64,000 bases of DNA from Certhia americana (taxonomy: Eukaryota > Chordata > Aves > Passeriformes > Certhiidae). Of this stretch, positions 34,602 through 48,266 are shown piece after piece. A program made the translations under genes and the position numbers. The notes under the pieces are model-generated. The model did no database searches, was not told the origin of the DNA, and saw nothing but the letters and a program-made list of their open reading frames with translations. The stretch spans positions 90,075,095 through 90,139,094 of the forward strand of contig CM031858.1 of NCBI GenBank assembly GCA_018697195.1, in the 5' to 3' direction. Within the stretch, counting starts at the first letter, position 1. Each line of letters begins with the position of its first letter.

Positions 34602-36863
34602 TCATTTTAGTCTTGATTCACTTCATTGCACATCTATAATGGTTATTAACAAGCTTAAGGACCTTTGGGAGCTTATGGATAACAATGCAGCACCATAGAA
34701 GGTGGGAAATCATTATCCTCATAAGGCTGGTGTAATAATTTGCAGTCACACACAGTTTCTGTACTAATCCTTGGGGTTGGGATAGGTCACTAGGTCTGTA
34801 AACCTTTCATCAACTTTATACATTTTTTGCTCTTGCTCTTTAATTAATGAATATATAGTAACATAAAAGTAGATGTAAAGAGTTTAACATATAAGTTTGT
34901 TTAAGCATCACTGGCAAATTTTACTGCCTGTATGTGTATATTCATTTTAAATACAAGGCTTAGGATTTTTTTTCTCACAATCATATATACTCACCGTTTG
35001 TCTCATGATAATAGATATACAATATTAAAGAATTGGAAGAAAATCCACTGGCAATTTTAAAATTAATTGTAATTTCAGATAATATTTCTTAGTGTATTCA
35101 TTTAGTTCAAACTTTGTAATGTATTTAGATAATAACAGGTGTCAGAATAATTTTATATGTAAAAGAGGTGCTTATTCTGTAATTTTTTTAAAATATAAGT
35201 CCAAATACTGGAAAGAAATGCATATAATAATATTTTTGTGAATATATAATATTCAAAACACATGTTCTCAATATCATGTTTTCCCACAGTTTTTCAAATA
35301 ATTGGTCATGGTACGAGGATATTGTACACTTTCTAAGAGAGCAGAGGTTCTGAAAGGTTAAAATTCAGAGTCATCTTTAATCTCTGTGTTTGTCATGCAA
35401 TCAGCAAAACCAGCTTCTTTAATATGTTAAATTTTATAATGAAACACCATTTTTCCCCCCACATTTATGATATTATTTTCTTCTACATAAGCATAAGTGA
35501 TTACTTTTAGTCTGAGCAAGAGCAGCATGAAACATGAATTAATAGAATAATCAGTTCAGGGGTTTTGTACCAATTTATTGTTTTCAAGTTACTTCTGGAA
35601 GACAGAGAAGTCATAAGAGCTATACATTTCTACTATTTTTGCCCTTCTGGCAAATTTTGACACATTGGACTCATTAGTCAATCTGAAACAATATGCTGTA
35701 GGGCAGATGGCATCTGAGACTATAACCAAAGCGTCAAATTGTTGAGAAGGGAATTATTGAGTTAGGTGAAATCACAGCTTGAACAAGCCCACAAGGGCTC
35801 TCAGGCCCACAGCCCACTCCATTTCAGAAACATCAACATGGTCCACTCATTTCTCACTCAGAGAAGGGAAGAGGTCAGAGTACTTGCATTTCCTATCTTA
35901 ATTGGTGTTGTCTGGAAATTTTTTTTTTGTAATCGAAGACCAGAATCAGTGTCCTTCTCTCCCTAATGAAACCAACTGTTTCATATTGTACTACACTGAA
36001 AAGTGTCTTTTAGCTCCTTCTAGGGTGCACATTATTAGGGAAGATGGAGGCAGATGTGTTACTCTCCTTTTGATGCTAAAGTAATAAAGTCAGGGATTAG
36101 AAAGAGAATATGCAAAAGAGGAGAATAACCCAGTGGTAATCAGGAGATGGAGGAAAGAGAGGAAGTGAAACAGCAAGGTTCTTAAATTTCAGTGCTGGCT
36201 CTGAAAAATGAATTTTATGTTGAATATAAAGTCTGACATATCAAAGAGAATACAGACATTTCTCAGAAGGTTTCCAGAACCTTATAAACAGCTGCTAGTT
36301 GGCAACAGAAGTTTTGGCTTGGGAACGCCACACAGCTCATCATGGATATAATGAGAGATTATAGCCACTGCCCTCTCATATGATTGGACCTATGCCTATG
36401 CTGTCCAAAATGAAGTTATTCTTTATCATTGTAATGCATGCACATTTGGTTAGTCAAAGTCTTGGTGGCATCTTCCAGTGGTATAGCTTGGTGTGTAAGC
36501 AATCTGCTATTACCTCATCAGACATAATTTTTGTCTTATTAAGGGAGAAACTTGAATTTTGAATGAACAGATATGCAGTTGGCCAAGAAGATACAAGATT
36601 GAAGGCTGTCATTGAGCAAGTTGGGGTACTATTTCCAAGTCAGCCTTTCACTGAGCCCTTTATAATTGTTTGTATGCTAATACAGTTTTAAAAACTGTTT
36701 GGCAGCTACCAGACAATCTGAATTAAGGCAAAGTTTTGCATCTTGTTTTCAATAAGGAAGCCAACATTTTCTGGTGAAGAAACAGTAACAGCCTGCCTTT
36801 GGGGGCTGGTGTGTGTAGCATAATCTATTGATTCACTGGAAATTAGAAAGCATGGGTATCTTT
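34602..36863. other. AT-rich sequence, nothing recognised
   Basis: No repeats or recognisable frames. Confidence 0.45.
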
Positions 36864-36997
36864 CCTGGCTACACTCCAGTGGAATGTGTTAGTTTGGACA
36901 AATCACTTAGCTTCCGTGTGCTTCACTTGCTCCATCTGTAAAATGGAGATAATTATGGTATATGCCTCTCAAGGACGTTACAGTACTTAATTAGTGA
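36864..36997 (+). mobile_element. MIR-type SINE relic
   Basis: Contains the MIR core in the right order: 'ggacaaatcacttagcttcc' (36896-36915), 'gtgtgcttcacttgctccat', 'ctgtaaaatggagataatta' (~36936-36955), then 'tatgcctctcaaggacgtta'. These match the CTTGGGCAAGTCACTT, CCTCATCTGTAAAATGG and CCTCATAGGGTTGTTG parts of the MIR consensus. MIR is a tRNA-derived SINE of early amniote age, so this is one of the oldest insertions in the window. Confidence 0.88.
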
Positions 36998-37326
36998 ATT
37001 TTTAATTCCTTGGAGGTCTTCAGAGGAAATATATTATATGTTAAATATGTCTAAAGTATATTCAAATAATTTAAAAATTATTATAATCATTCCCTATTTA
37101 AAACCTCTCTTTTTTCTTTGAAGTTATGGAGCTTTGGGACAAAGAATGAGAGATTCTTAAGAATATATGAAAAAATAGTATCACCAACTTCTCAAGTGCT
37201 TGTTGGTCAACTGGTTACTTTAAAGGCTATGTTCATTCATTGTAGCAAAAAGAAGAAGGTTATAATTGCTTATATCTTCCAATATGTAAATGTTAGATGG
37301 TGGGAAAGCAACTAATTTCAAGGAGC

Positions 37327-37465
37327 AATCATAGAACCACAAATCATAGAATGGCCTGAGTTGGAAGAGACATCAAAGATCATCTAGTTACAACTCCCCT
37401 GCCATGGTCAGGAGAACTTTCACAAGAACAGGTTGCTTAGGGCCTCTCCTACTATAGCCAAGGTT
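37327..37465 (-). mobile_element. CR1 LINE 3' end, short fragment
   Basis: 'caatcatagaaccac', 'atcatagaatggcctgagtt', then 'atcatctagttacaactccc' and 'gaacaggttgcttagggcc' give the reversed CR1 3' UTR and the very end of ORF2. Strongly 5' truncated. Confidence 0.9.
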
Positions 37466-39194
37466 CAGCCATGAATTAATGTAGATCAAAATTTACAAAC
37501 AGATTTCTTGGATAATCAAGTTCTAGAACCACTGAAATATGAATAAGCGTTAGAAAAAAAAACTGTAAAAATGTTTAGGTTACGGTCAGGCAGTAAATGA
37601 AAAATATACATTGCAGCAGTCAAAGTAACAGAGGGCTGTACTCAGACCTTTAGGAACTACAGTTTACTACAACTGAGTAAGCTTTGCCATACATAGCAAA
37701 TGTAAATGTGGCATTATGTCATGGTCACAGGGCAGAGCAGGCTCTATCTCTGCTATGTGCAGTCGTATCTCTGTTATGTGCACAGAACCCATATCAAGCC
37801 ATTCTGTCAGATCTGATATACAGCAAGGAAATAGTGCCACATGAAGGAAGTTGTTCATACTGCTCTGTGATATTCAGAAAAAGATGATCATATGTTTTAT
37901 CAGTTATAAGTTCCTCATGACATTTGCTTTCTGCTCAAGACATATGTAACATTGCAGTGTTTAGTTTTAGGATTGAGCAAGAGTCAGCTGCCTTTTTCAG
38001 CTACTGTGTGATAATCAATCTGTGCCATATAGAGTGGAGTTAGAATAACTACATAGAGCCATACATTGATCTAAATGCTTGACATGGATAAAATTAAATC
38101 TCACTCAGCACCTTCTTCTCAATAGCTAGTTGTAGCATCTGGCTTAGTTTCAACCTGATTCCAGATTCTAAGTAAATGTAACAAATATCTAAAAATATCT
38201 GTTAAGCTGTGAGGAACAAAATTTCTCTTTTTCTTCAAAAAATGAATATTTTAGATCTATACACAGTAGATATAATTCTCATCTTTGATGCAATGTCATA
38301 TACTTCATTAGTATAAAAAAACCTGATTCTAAAATATCAATTAAAAGAAAAAAACTATAATATTCTCTGATGAGTTCTTTCATTATGACAAAATATTGTC
38401 AATGATTGTGTGTATATATGAGAACAGTGCTGCTGCTTGAAAACAAATTCCCTGGCCAAAGCATCTGCTGCAGTTTGTTCTGGATTTGTAGAGCAGTTTT
38501 ACTGCATGCAACTGGATTTCTAACAAGTAAAAACGTTTTGTTCTTGGTTGCACACCAAATGCAATTCCAAACCTGGAGTAAAGGTATAAACATCCACAAG
38601 TATGACTTGTCCTCCAGATGGTTAAGAACCATCACATAGTAAGGACAGTCAGCCCAGGGGACCAAACTAAATTGAATACAGTGTAAGACCCAGACTGAAA
38701 GAACATTTAGATATAGGAGCTGCAGCAACAACTGTTTTGATCTTCTGACTCCTCCTATTGCTCCTATTACTAAGCCACTTCTTAAGACCCACATGGCCAG
38801 TATTACCCTGATCACAAATAATTTTTCATGTCATTCCATTATTTTTTGTTTCATATGTGAATTTGTGAATATATAAATGCACACAAATACAAAAGCATGC
38901 ATATAAGAAAACGCATCCTGTATACTTTGAGGCAGAAAAATCTGTAATTTTTTTGTAAAAATGCACAGGAAGAAGGTTTTGAAGGTTTTTTTTCTTACTT
39001 CAGTGAAGACATTCTTAAAGTTCTTATTCAGAAACTGCAATTTAGGCAAAAAAAGCACAAAGTTGTCCAAGATTCTCATTGGCTGGAAACTTCTGTAAAA
39101 TGGATTATAGAAGTGAATTACTTTTGAATGGTAAACCAGCATACATTCAACTGGTGTATACCAGGATGTTGATTTGCAGTAGCCCTATGAACAC
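37466..39194. other. AT-rich sequence, nothing recognised
   Basis: The 138-codon minus-strand frame at 38399-38815 (…VPWADCPYYVMVLNHLEDKS…) matches no family I know; it has no RBS or promoter context to judge by, and the pattern is typical of chance frames. A 21-bp tandem duplication lies at 37745-37782. Confidence 0.4.
37745..37782 (+). repeat. Two-copy tandem duplication, 21-bp period
   Basis: TATCTCTGCTATGTGCA at 37745-37761 and TATCTCTGTTATGTGCA at 37766-37782, separated by GTCG; one difference. Confidence 0.85.
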
Positions 39195-39505
39195 TAAGGA
39201 CATTCCAGAGGAATGGAAGAAAGATAACACCATGCCAGTACTTAAAAGACTAAATGAGCCAACCCACATAATTATAGGGCTGTCAGCATGACATCGATCC
39301 CAGGCAAAATAATAGAGTCACTGAAATGGGACTCTGTTGCTAAAAGAATGAAAGGAGGAAAATGGAATGAATGCCAATCAACATAAGCATATGGAAAATA
39401 GACCCTGTCAAAATAACTTTCTTTTGTGCAAGATTACTTCTTTGGTTGCAAAATGGAATTGCATTGATACGAGCTACCTAGGTTTCAGTAAGGAATGACA
39501 TGTCT
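39195..39505 (+). mobile_element. Ancient CR1 LINE, RT region of ORF2
   Basis: The frame ending at 39291 reads KDIPEEWKKDNTMPVLKR then NEPTHIIIG, matching the CR1 pattern IPxxWKxAxxxPxxKKGxxxxxxNYRPVS. Downstream, after frameshifts, 'gcatgacatcgatcccaggc' corresponds to LTSxPGK and 'ctaggtttcagtaagg' to the LDFSKAFD region. Highly decayed, + strand. Confidence 0.7.
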
Positions 39506-42500
39506 TACAAACCTGTATATATGACATACACAGATAGTTATATACATAATTTTATTTTAAAATCAGTGATTCAAAATTAACACAGTATGCAGGAAATATC
39601 TTGTCTTATGGGTCCTGATAGGTAAACACTGAATGTGTGAAATTTGAGCTCAGTATGGCAGGGTTTGGGTTTTTTTTATTATTTTTATCTATTCAACATT
39701 TTGTATCAGTGACAAGATATGAAATAATTGAAAATTGATGTATTTCCACAATTTCTGGCAGCAGAAAAATTTGAAGAGATAGTTAATGAACAGGATAGGT
39801 TACTGCAACAGAATATTCTGTTTATCTCATTTATGTGAGTGCAAGCAAATCATGGGATGTACTGTGGTCACTTAAAGAGCAGAACACCAAGGACTTAGTA
39901 TGTGTCAGGGTTTAGATTTGATTGCTCTCATAGCATCCAGACCACACAAAACAATGGAGTTGGTTTTTATTTTCCAGACATTCCTTACAAAGAATGGGAT
40001 GAGGAGAGACAGGGGAAGCAGTGAAGCTATTCTCATTGACTGCTGGAAGCAAACACAGGAGATGTTTCCATCCACTTACTTTTCCGTGGAGAGAAGGTTG
40101 CTGGAAACCTCTTCCATTTCCAGCCTCCATGACAGGACTCTTCAAATGATATTCTATCATTCACAGCTTTCCATTGTGGCCTCCCTGATTTGTTTCCCTA
40201 GGACTCTTATGTTCCCTCCCCCCCTTGGGTGTCCCACAACTGACATTTTGCCACTTCCAGTGACACCAAGGAGCAGAACTCACAAGCTACCTGTGTACTG
40301 TATGCGCTTAATATTAAAGAGGTTAACTATGTTGAAAACTTTGGAGGTGAATTCTGTAGGGCTGACAGACAAAACACAGAAGAATGCATGCAGAATTGCC
40401 AATCCATTAAGTATGTAGCCTGGGTCTTGGAATATGACTCTGAGTTAGTCAAGTTCCTTACACAGTGTCTAGGAAAGTTAGTTCCCTTGCAGGGGGATCC
40501 AGAAGAAACAGGATACTAAGTTATCAGCACATGAAACATAGGAATGTCTTAAAAGCAGTATCACACAAATAATTGACTGTGGGCAGCATCCTCCTTTTTA
40601 ACCTCTATTTGAGCATTTTAATTTTCTGTGGCTGCAGGCAACAGAATAATGTTGCACAGACTGATGCAGTCTCTGAGTTAGAGAAAAAGCAACTTCATTT
40701 TTTTTTTTCATTCCTAAGTAAGATATTATTAGAGGTAAATTGAGCCTTACCTCAAATTTTCTTGGCTTCATCCACAAAGACACACAAGCCTCTTGGCGTA
40801 TTCCATGGACATTTGATAAAGGAAAGATAAAGTTAGATTTTGGAGAAAGCTGGTGCTGCTGCTGCTGCTTTCAATTAGTGAAATAAAATAAAAAAATAGA
40901 AATTATCAGGCTTGCTTGGCCAAGATTCTCAGCTGATGTAAAGTAACATAATTTTTTATAGTTACAGTTGAATTCCTTTCTTTCATATCAGCTGAGGATC
41001 TGGCAGCTATTATTTATTTGAGTTTTCAGTATGACACAAAACTGCTTTGAGATACTTCTTTTTTCTCATTCAACCATAAGCCAATATTCAGAGTACAAAT
41101 GTTTGGTAATAAATTTTTCTTACCACTGGAATTTAGACTAGATACAAATATAATTTAGCTGGTACTTTATTTTACAGCTCAGGGGATTTGTTGGATACTT
41201 ACTTAGGGCAAAAGCATTTAGTTTTAGATATTGACACCAGCCGTGCTGTCATCTGGCAAACACTGGAGCACATATAGTACTTAGGAGAATTATATTTGGT
41301 AAATAAAAAGGATGTGTAAGTAAAAAATATGTTGATTGTAGTATAGGCTGATATTTTAAGCAGTCACAGATGGCAATGTACTAACTGGTTATTGACAGCA
41401 ATATCAGCTCTAGAAAGGATTTTGACAGGTCTCATCATACAATGATTAATTACTGTGAAGCACTCCAATTTCCTCCCTTGTTCAGCTCATGGCTCAGAGT
41501 AAAATCTGTTGCTTTTATTACACTCTACAACACAGGAAATATCTTCTCACTGCTGTATCCAAGGACCAGTCAAAAGCCCAAAAAGTCAGTAAAATAAGAC
41601 TCACAGTCAATGCTGGAAAGGCCTTTCCTCAAGGGATTGAGAAAGGAAGGAAGTTAATATGGCTTTGCTCTCTGTGTTTTAATTTGTTTTAAATGACCAA
41701 TGGGTAGTAGAGATGAATAGTTTTCCGAGGAGAGCAGGTGGGTATTAATCTAGTCAGTTCTCAGATTATGTATAAAATGATACAGGTGAAAAATTAACAG
41801 CTGTGAGAGGAAGCAAAAGGATACTAGACCTCATGCCTAAAATGTACACTAAAAGAACAAGGACTATAATTGAAATAAGAGCTATGAATTTTCCTGAGAC
41901 TGTTCCTAAAACAGAAACATTGTCCACTTGAAGGGTTGTTTCTATGCTCCTGGTGTTGCATAAACAGTGATATTGAATGTAAACTGGTCATTGAGATTTC
42001 CTGGAAATGAACAGAGCCAAGTCCTGTCTGATCAGTTTCAGAGAAAATATTCAGCAATGGACTCAGTCAAGAAGGCTTTTTACAGTGCAATGGTTTTGAA
42101 TAAGTCAAAGGAGATGCTACATTGTGAGAATACTGAAATGTGTTTAAAGTCTAAGTTCTCCCTTGCGTGACCCGGAACAATAGGAAGCATGTATGTGGGG
42201 TGAGCTGCCTTACAGTGTGGAATTCTGTTTAAGATTTTCAGGCTAGCTCCGGATGAGGTAGTAGATCTACACATATGTACAACGCTGAGCAGAAATTGTA
42301 GTCTGGGTCCTGGAAGAAGTGAGGATGCATGATTGCTGTACTGAATTATGCTTTGGCTAGTGCCGTTATGCTGACGTGGTTATGCAGCTTTCAGTGTTAG
42401 CCTTATTTTGAGCTTGCTTAGATCTTTGTGCCCTATAGTGCAAACTTATCGACAGTGCTCACTCTTACCAGAATCTAGAAATGTTGACATTTTAAATATA

Positions 42501-43192
42501 CCACCTGTTGCATCTGCAAAAGAGAGAGGGAATGGTCAGGGGCATATCCAGTAATTAGCAAGCTGTACTCTGAGATGGGCATTGCTCTTTATTTCTCCTG
42601 TCCTTCCCCTTAAAACTAGACATAGGAAAATAGATTGCTCAGAAGTGTGCCTAAAGTAAGCAAAGGCAAACTCTTTCCTTGGTTCTTGGTGGCTGTGTTT
42701 TGCATCAAGATTGAGGATTGGGCTGATTGTCTGATTAAGGTCAAGCCTGACTTAGATTGACAGGGTTTTAGATGCTGGGGTGTGTGTGTATTTTTGCTGA
42801 GTGTAAAGTTGTTTTCAACTTCCTCTGCAACATAGGATGTGGTTCAGCTTTTGGGAGTCATCAGGGCAGCTCTCACTTTGTCAGTTTTCTAACATCAAAG
42901 GATCTTTTGGAATTACTAATGCCTTGATCTCCACTTCTCAGTCTGTAGCACAGAACTTATTCTGAAACACTTTGGTCTAATTAAAACCTGAGGGTTTGTA
43001 TGAAACTGAGTGATATATAAGGTTTGTGATATAAAAGGAGATGATCATCAGGGCTGGTCACTTGATGATCTTTTTGGGAATTGTGTTCTACAGGTCTTTG
43101 TCTTCTCCCTGTGGAACAGAAGGAGATAAGGATATTGCATATATTCAAGAGCTCTAAAGCTGTAAGGAAAACTGCCTTGAATTTATTTCCAC
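39506..43192. other. AT-rich sequence, no recognised gene or repeat
   Basis: The 172-codon frame at 39900-40418 is the longest non-repeat frame in the window but shows no domain, signal peptide or codon pattern I can support. A (CTG)5-type run lies at 40854-40870. Confidence 0.42.
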
Positions 43193-43830
43193 AGAGTCAC
43201 ATAATCACAGAATGGGTCAGTTTGGAAGGGACCACAGTGGGTCACCTGGTCCAACCTCCCAGCTCAAGCAGGGTCATCCCAGAGCACATGGCACAGGATT
43301 GTGTCCAGACTCTTCTGGAATATCTCCAGAGAGGGAGACTCCACAACTTTTCTGGCCAGTCAATTCCAGTGCTTAGTCACTCACAGTAAAGTTCTTTTTC
43401 ATGTTCAGGTGGAACTTCCTGCACATGAATTTCTGTCCATTGCCTCTTGTTTTATTGGCTGGCACTATCAAGAAGAGTCTGGATCCATCTTTTTGGTATC
43501 CCTGCTTTAGGTATTTATAGACAGTGAGGTCATTTTTCAGTGCTGTCTTCTTGAGGCTAAGCAGGCCCAGACCTCTTGGCATTTCCTAAAAAGATACTTG
43601 TTCTTGCTCCTTGATCTACTTTGGAGCTCTTGCCTGTACCCACTCCAGAGGCTACATGTCTCTCTTGCACTGAGAAGCCCGGAACTGTGCACAGCGCTCC
43701 AGGTGTGACCTCACCAGGATTAAAGCAGAATGGCAGGATCATCTCCCTTGACCTGCTGGCTATGTTCTTCCTAATGCACTCCTTCATGGCTACAGCAAAA
43801 ACAAAAAGCCCTTTCCTTGGCTGAAACCAG
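43193..43830 (-). mobile_element. CR1 LINE 3' portion, best preserved copy
   Basis: Minus-strand CR1. It begins with 'cacataatcacagaatggg', 'gtttggaagggaccacagtg' and 'cctggtccaacctcccagct', i.e. the 3' UTR. ORF2 tail blocks follow: 'actccacaacttttctggcc', 'cttcctgcacatgaatttct' and 'cttcttgaggctaagcaggc'. Then 'cccggaactgtgcacagcgc', 'tccaggtgtgacctcaccag' and 'ccttgacctgctggc' mark the region after the RT domain. It stops near 43830. Several frameshifts and stops make it inactive. Confidence 0.94.
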
Positions 43831-45529
43831 GACAGTGACCTGAATCTTCTCTCACTTAAATGCTATTCAGTAATCAAAGGTGAAACATATTTAGTTTAGT
43901 GTTGCCTTTTTGACCTGATTACTATTGATGAAGTGTGAGTTACATTGCATCAGTAAAACAGGCAGACAGCAGTTTGGTGTGTCTTAATTGTTGAGAGCAT
44001 GGGAGCACCCCACAAAATTGCTTCATCCAAAGGCACAGTCAATACAGTTATGAAGGGGGTGTGCAGAAACAGAAGAGCAGGGAGGTAGGTGCTGTCACCC
44101 ATATGGTCCTGACACGATTTATTTAAAACCATAAGAAAGAATACACAGCCAGGACCTACCAAAAAGAAAAAATAACCTTGGAAATAGATGAATAATTTCC
44201 CACAATTGAACAGAAATTAAAAGATAGGGAAAAAAACTATGCCCTGGTGTGCCTGACCCTGTAGCCTATCTGATCACAAAGGCCCAATGTCACTAAAGTC
44301 AGGCTAACAAGATGTCACCTCACTTGATGATAACTGAGATTTGTAGGTTCAGACTCCACCTATGTAGTGCAGTCACAGGAAGCCTGAATCCCAGGTAAAA
44401 CACACATGGCACTGTGATCTCACAGAGTTCTGCTCATCAGAGTCACAATAACTAGGAAAAAAATCCTATGCTATAACTGATTTCTGAAAGATAAAAAGGA
44501 AGCAAAATTAATGCTCAGGACTTGAGATGAATACTGTGAATGGTGAGTAATCATGAATTATCCTTAGGGGCATTAGGAACCCAACAGGCAGTCAAGTGAT
44601 TTAAGACAGGTAGAAAAATTACAGGTGTTTTTAATGCTAAAAATTTGCTCTTCAATATGTCCATCAAGGTCAAACATATGCCCTAGGTTTATAGCTAAAA
44701 CACTGGTTTTCTCTCTTAGGGGCCTTACTGTAGGTTACTGGTGCTGAGAGCTGATGAATGAAATTGACTAATGGCTGCTTGAATTCATGCAGCAGGACTG
44801 TTAATGTGGCATCCTTGCTTAGTGTAAATAAAAATCCTTACTATGAGAATAGTTTTCCAAGTTTTGCAATTCAGTGAGTTTTCAAATTGTTGCAAACCAA
44901 TATCAAATCTGCAAAATCAGTTTACAGAGTCAATCTAGTATTACCTCCCCACCTTCACCAGATAATACTTTCCACATTCCTTGTTTTTATTGAGCATTTA
45001 AGATGTTGGGGGTTTTTCTATTAACATTACTTTTAACAATCCAGTTAAAATAGTTCCTGGAAATCTGTTTAGTCCATTGATCTAAAGCCTAGACATAAAT
45101 ATGATAATAGCATAACAACTAGATTTTATGTGCAAAGTCTTGAGAGTTACAGGACCTTCAAGAGTTACAGCAAACTTTACTTAGAATTATCAATGAGATC
45201 TTATTCTCTTGTCCCTAAGTCTTCAGGTAGCAGACATTTTTACAGGGCCTTATTGATTGTCTATAATTATTAAATAACAAAAATAATTGACTAAAAGTAA
45301 TATACTCATGGAAATTATACAGTTGTCACTACTGTATTTATAAGGTATTGAATATATGTATGTAATAGCCATATGCCATAATTAGCAGATACATAGATAG
45401 ATATCCATTATATCAACTTTTATATCTGAATCTTAGATTTTTTACGGTCTTTAAATGCTATTACTTTACAGTTCTAGTAGTAGTAATACTATTGTTCCCC
45501 AAATTATATCTTTTTTATATTAATATTTT

Positions 45530-46116
45530 TTCCTAAAGCTGAGATGATACAAAATAGCCTATAAAAACCTAAATAGTGAAATAAATAAATAAATAAAATA
45601 TTGATAAAGAGATACTGACTTTTCAGAAATAAAATGGACCATGCAGACATGCATGTAATTAAAAATAGAGATAAAAGTTGTTAGCGGAAATGTTTTATTG
45701 CTTGAAAGCTCTACTAAACTTAGCTGCACTAAGTAGAGATGATAATGTCCCTGAGTAGAACATATTTTGAAGAACAAGACAAAATGAGAGTTTTATTAAC
45801 AGTAGAGTGAATCTGGTAGAGCTTCCCTATGTATGTTTACTCCTGCCATAATTTTTTTTCTCTTTTTTTCCCCATCCCCAATCTCTAAGATGCACATGAG
45901 AAAGTCTCTGGCTGGCATAGCTGTCATGGGGAGACCTAGTGAGGAGATGACGTTGAACGCAAGGTTTGTCAGTCAGAGGGAAATCATCCGTGAAAGGAGA
46001 ATCAAGAAGAGCAGGAGTAGTGTTCAAGGGGAGCAGGACTGTTGAGTAAAAGGTCATCTTTTGATGATTTAGCATTTAAAGACCATAAAAAATTCCTAAA
46101 GCTGAGGTGATACAAA
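45530..46116 (+). repeat. Pair of 24-bp direct repeats 563 bp apart
   Basis: 45530-45553 and 46093-46116 agree at 23 of 24 positions (shared core CCTAAAGCTGAG then TGATACAAA). The flanks do not match. The repeats bracket about 540 bp of unrecognised DNA. Confidence 0.8.
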
Positions 46117-48234
46117 CTTCTGGGGCTCTGATCTGTGGAGGGCTGGATGGAATTTGGGTGAGAGAATTTAGATCTTCTCTAGAAATGCAGCAATGAAATT
46201 AGGTTTATAAAGATAGAACTCCAGAAGAAATATATCTTTGACCAGGAGGAATTTGTGTTCAGAGATTTTTGAAGTATGAACAGACTTCTGGCGTGAAATT
46301 TTGAGGTGTCCCCACTAGGCATTCTTATCCCTTAATCTTCCTTTGCAGGGATAGTGACCCATATTCAGGCCCTTATAAGGCCAAGAAATTGAATTCTTGT
46401 AGTATGCATGTGGGAAGGGTATGTGGTACTTCTGTATCTGTATCATGCTAGAGAGTGATGGATGCATAGAGCATTTTCTTTACTACTCAGAAGAGTTTAA
46501 AACAATGGTTAGAACTGTGATGTATAAGCAGTGACAGACTAGTTATTTAAACAGCCATAAAAAAAAAGGACTAGAACCCCCCAACTTATTTCTCCAAATG
46601 GACAGGCTCCTTTCCTGTCTGTTCAAAGATAAAAGACAAAGCTATAGTCAGGGATTAAGTAATATGGTGTCTGCACGTTCTTCCATGAACAACTAAAGAC
46701 TTTCTGCTACTGAAAAAATATCACCTCTTATGGTCAAGGAGATTTCAATCCATGGTACTCAGTATGAATATAATCCCACTATCTTGTCCAACTCAGCATT
46801 ACTGAGCATTCCTGCCATGAAAATGATTTAGGGAAATTTTGTGTATTGCCATGGGTGGCATCTTTTCATTAAACCAAGAGAACTGAAAAGCACATCAGAG
46901 TTTTATGCATTGCACAAAGAAACAGCTAGACCCTCTCTCAGTAAAATGATGAGGAGCAGGCTGATTGCCATCGAGGATGCAACTAATTGGTGTGTTCTCT
47001 GAGGTGTGATAGGATATCAGACTATCAGGCATAATATTACTGTCTTATAAAGCTACTGCATAATGCAACCAGTAGAGTGTGCCACAAAGGTTATACTAAA
47101 GGACAGCATGATTTTAAAGTCAGTCTGGTGTTCTGTGATGAACCAAGGATGTTTCTACATGAATAGGTTAATGCAAAATCTGGTTCTAGCATGCATGCTT
47201 ACTGTAACATGCATTTAATACACGTACAGATCTACATGTGTTCCTGTATAAAGATGTGAGAAAAATGTGAAGAGATAACTGGAGACATTCTGGTCTGAAG
47301 TGGTAAAGACAGACATTTTACACCCACTATGAAAAGGAAGCAGTGCAGGTATTGTACTGGTAAATATATTCAAGTGATGATAAGGGAGATGGATGAAACA
47401 AATGTTGTCATAAAGAGAAAGCTTTAAATAAAAGACTCCAAAAACGTAGGCACTTCATTTTTGCTATGTTAGCCAAAAGGAATTTTCATTGGCAACAACA
47501 GAAAAGAGAAAAATTGACAAGAGAAATCAATAATATTTTGGCTAGTGTTTTTTTAAATTTTTATTAGTATTTTAATGGCAGATCTTAAAATAATTTTTAC
47601 AGATAACTTACACTGGTTTGAAGAGGAAAAATGTGCAAATTATACACTTCTATGTGCATATGTCACTCACACTGTATGTGGATCAGACCTCACTTACACT
47701 GATTTAGGCTAATAATATATTGAGTTATTACAGTTTGGTTCCCTCTCCACTTCCAAGTTTATGCCAAGTGAAAACCACTGTAAACCAGACATGAATCTAA
47801 TCCAAGAATAGAGACACCCCCCTTCCTCCCACCAGTCTGCAATCTGCAAGCATTCTATGCATGACAATACCTGACTGTAATTCTTCATTCATGCAATTTG
47901 CTGGGAGATGTTTCTGAAGCTGAATGGTAAACACTTCTTTACTGACCTTTGGCAGCAAGGTGTTGGGATATGAGGGGGAAAAATAATGAGGCTTTTATTA
48001 CAGATGCTAGAGTCTTATGGGTTAAGTGGGCTGTCACTTATTTAGATAAACTAGGACAATACACTGATCAGAAATACTGGTGATAATAGAACTTACAGCA
48101 TCCAGTCTTTAAGGAAGCAGAATTTTTCTGGCAAAATGTCAAGTGAAAACTTGGTACTTAGTAGCTCGAGGATGACATCCTCAATCTGTGCAATAGTTAA
48201 TAAAAAGCCAGGTGTCTTTGGTAAAGGGTTAATA

Positions 48235-48266
48235 GGAAGGAAGGAAGGAGGGAAGGAAGGAAGGGT
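48235..48266 (+). repeat. (GGAA)n microsatellite
   Basis: Interrupted GGAA/GGAG tetramers. Confidence 0.85.

Noticed and set aside
38399..38815. 138-codon minus-strand frame, considered as a retroviral envelope or pol relic
   Set aside because: No retroviral motif could be identified in it.
39899..39940. 'tgtcagggtttagatttg' considered as the start of an avian LTR
   Set aside because: No paired LTR end, polyadenylation signal or target duplication found.
39900..40418. 172-codon frame, longest outside repeats
   Set aside because: No domain, motif or splice context recognised; such lengths occur by chance in 64 kb.
44345..44362. tRNA-like B box ('ggttcagactcc')
   Set aside because: One base too long, and no A box or cloverleaf is visible.
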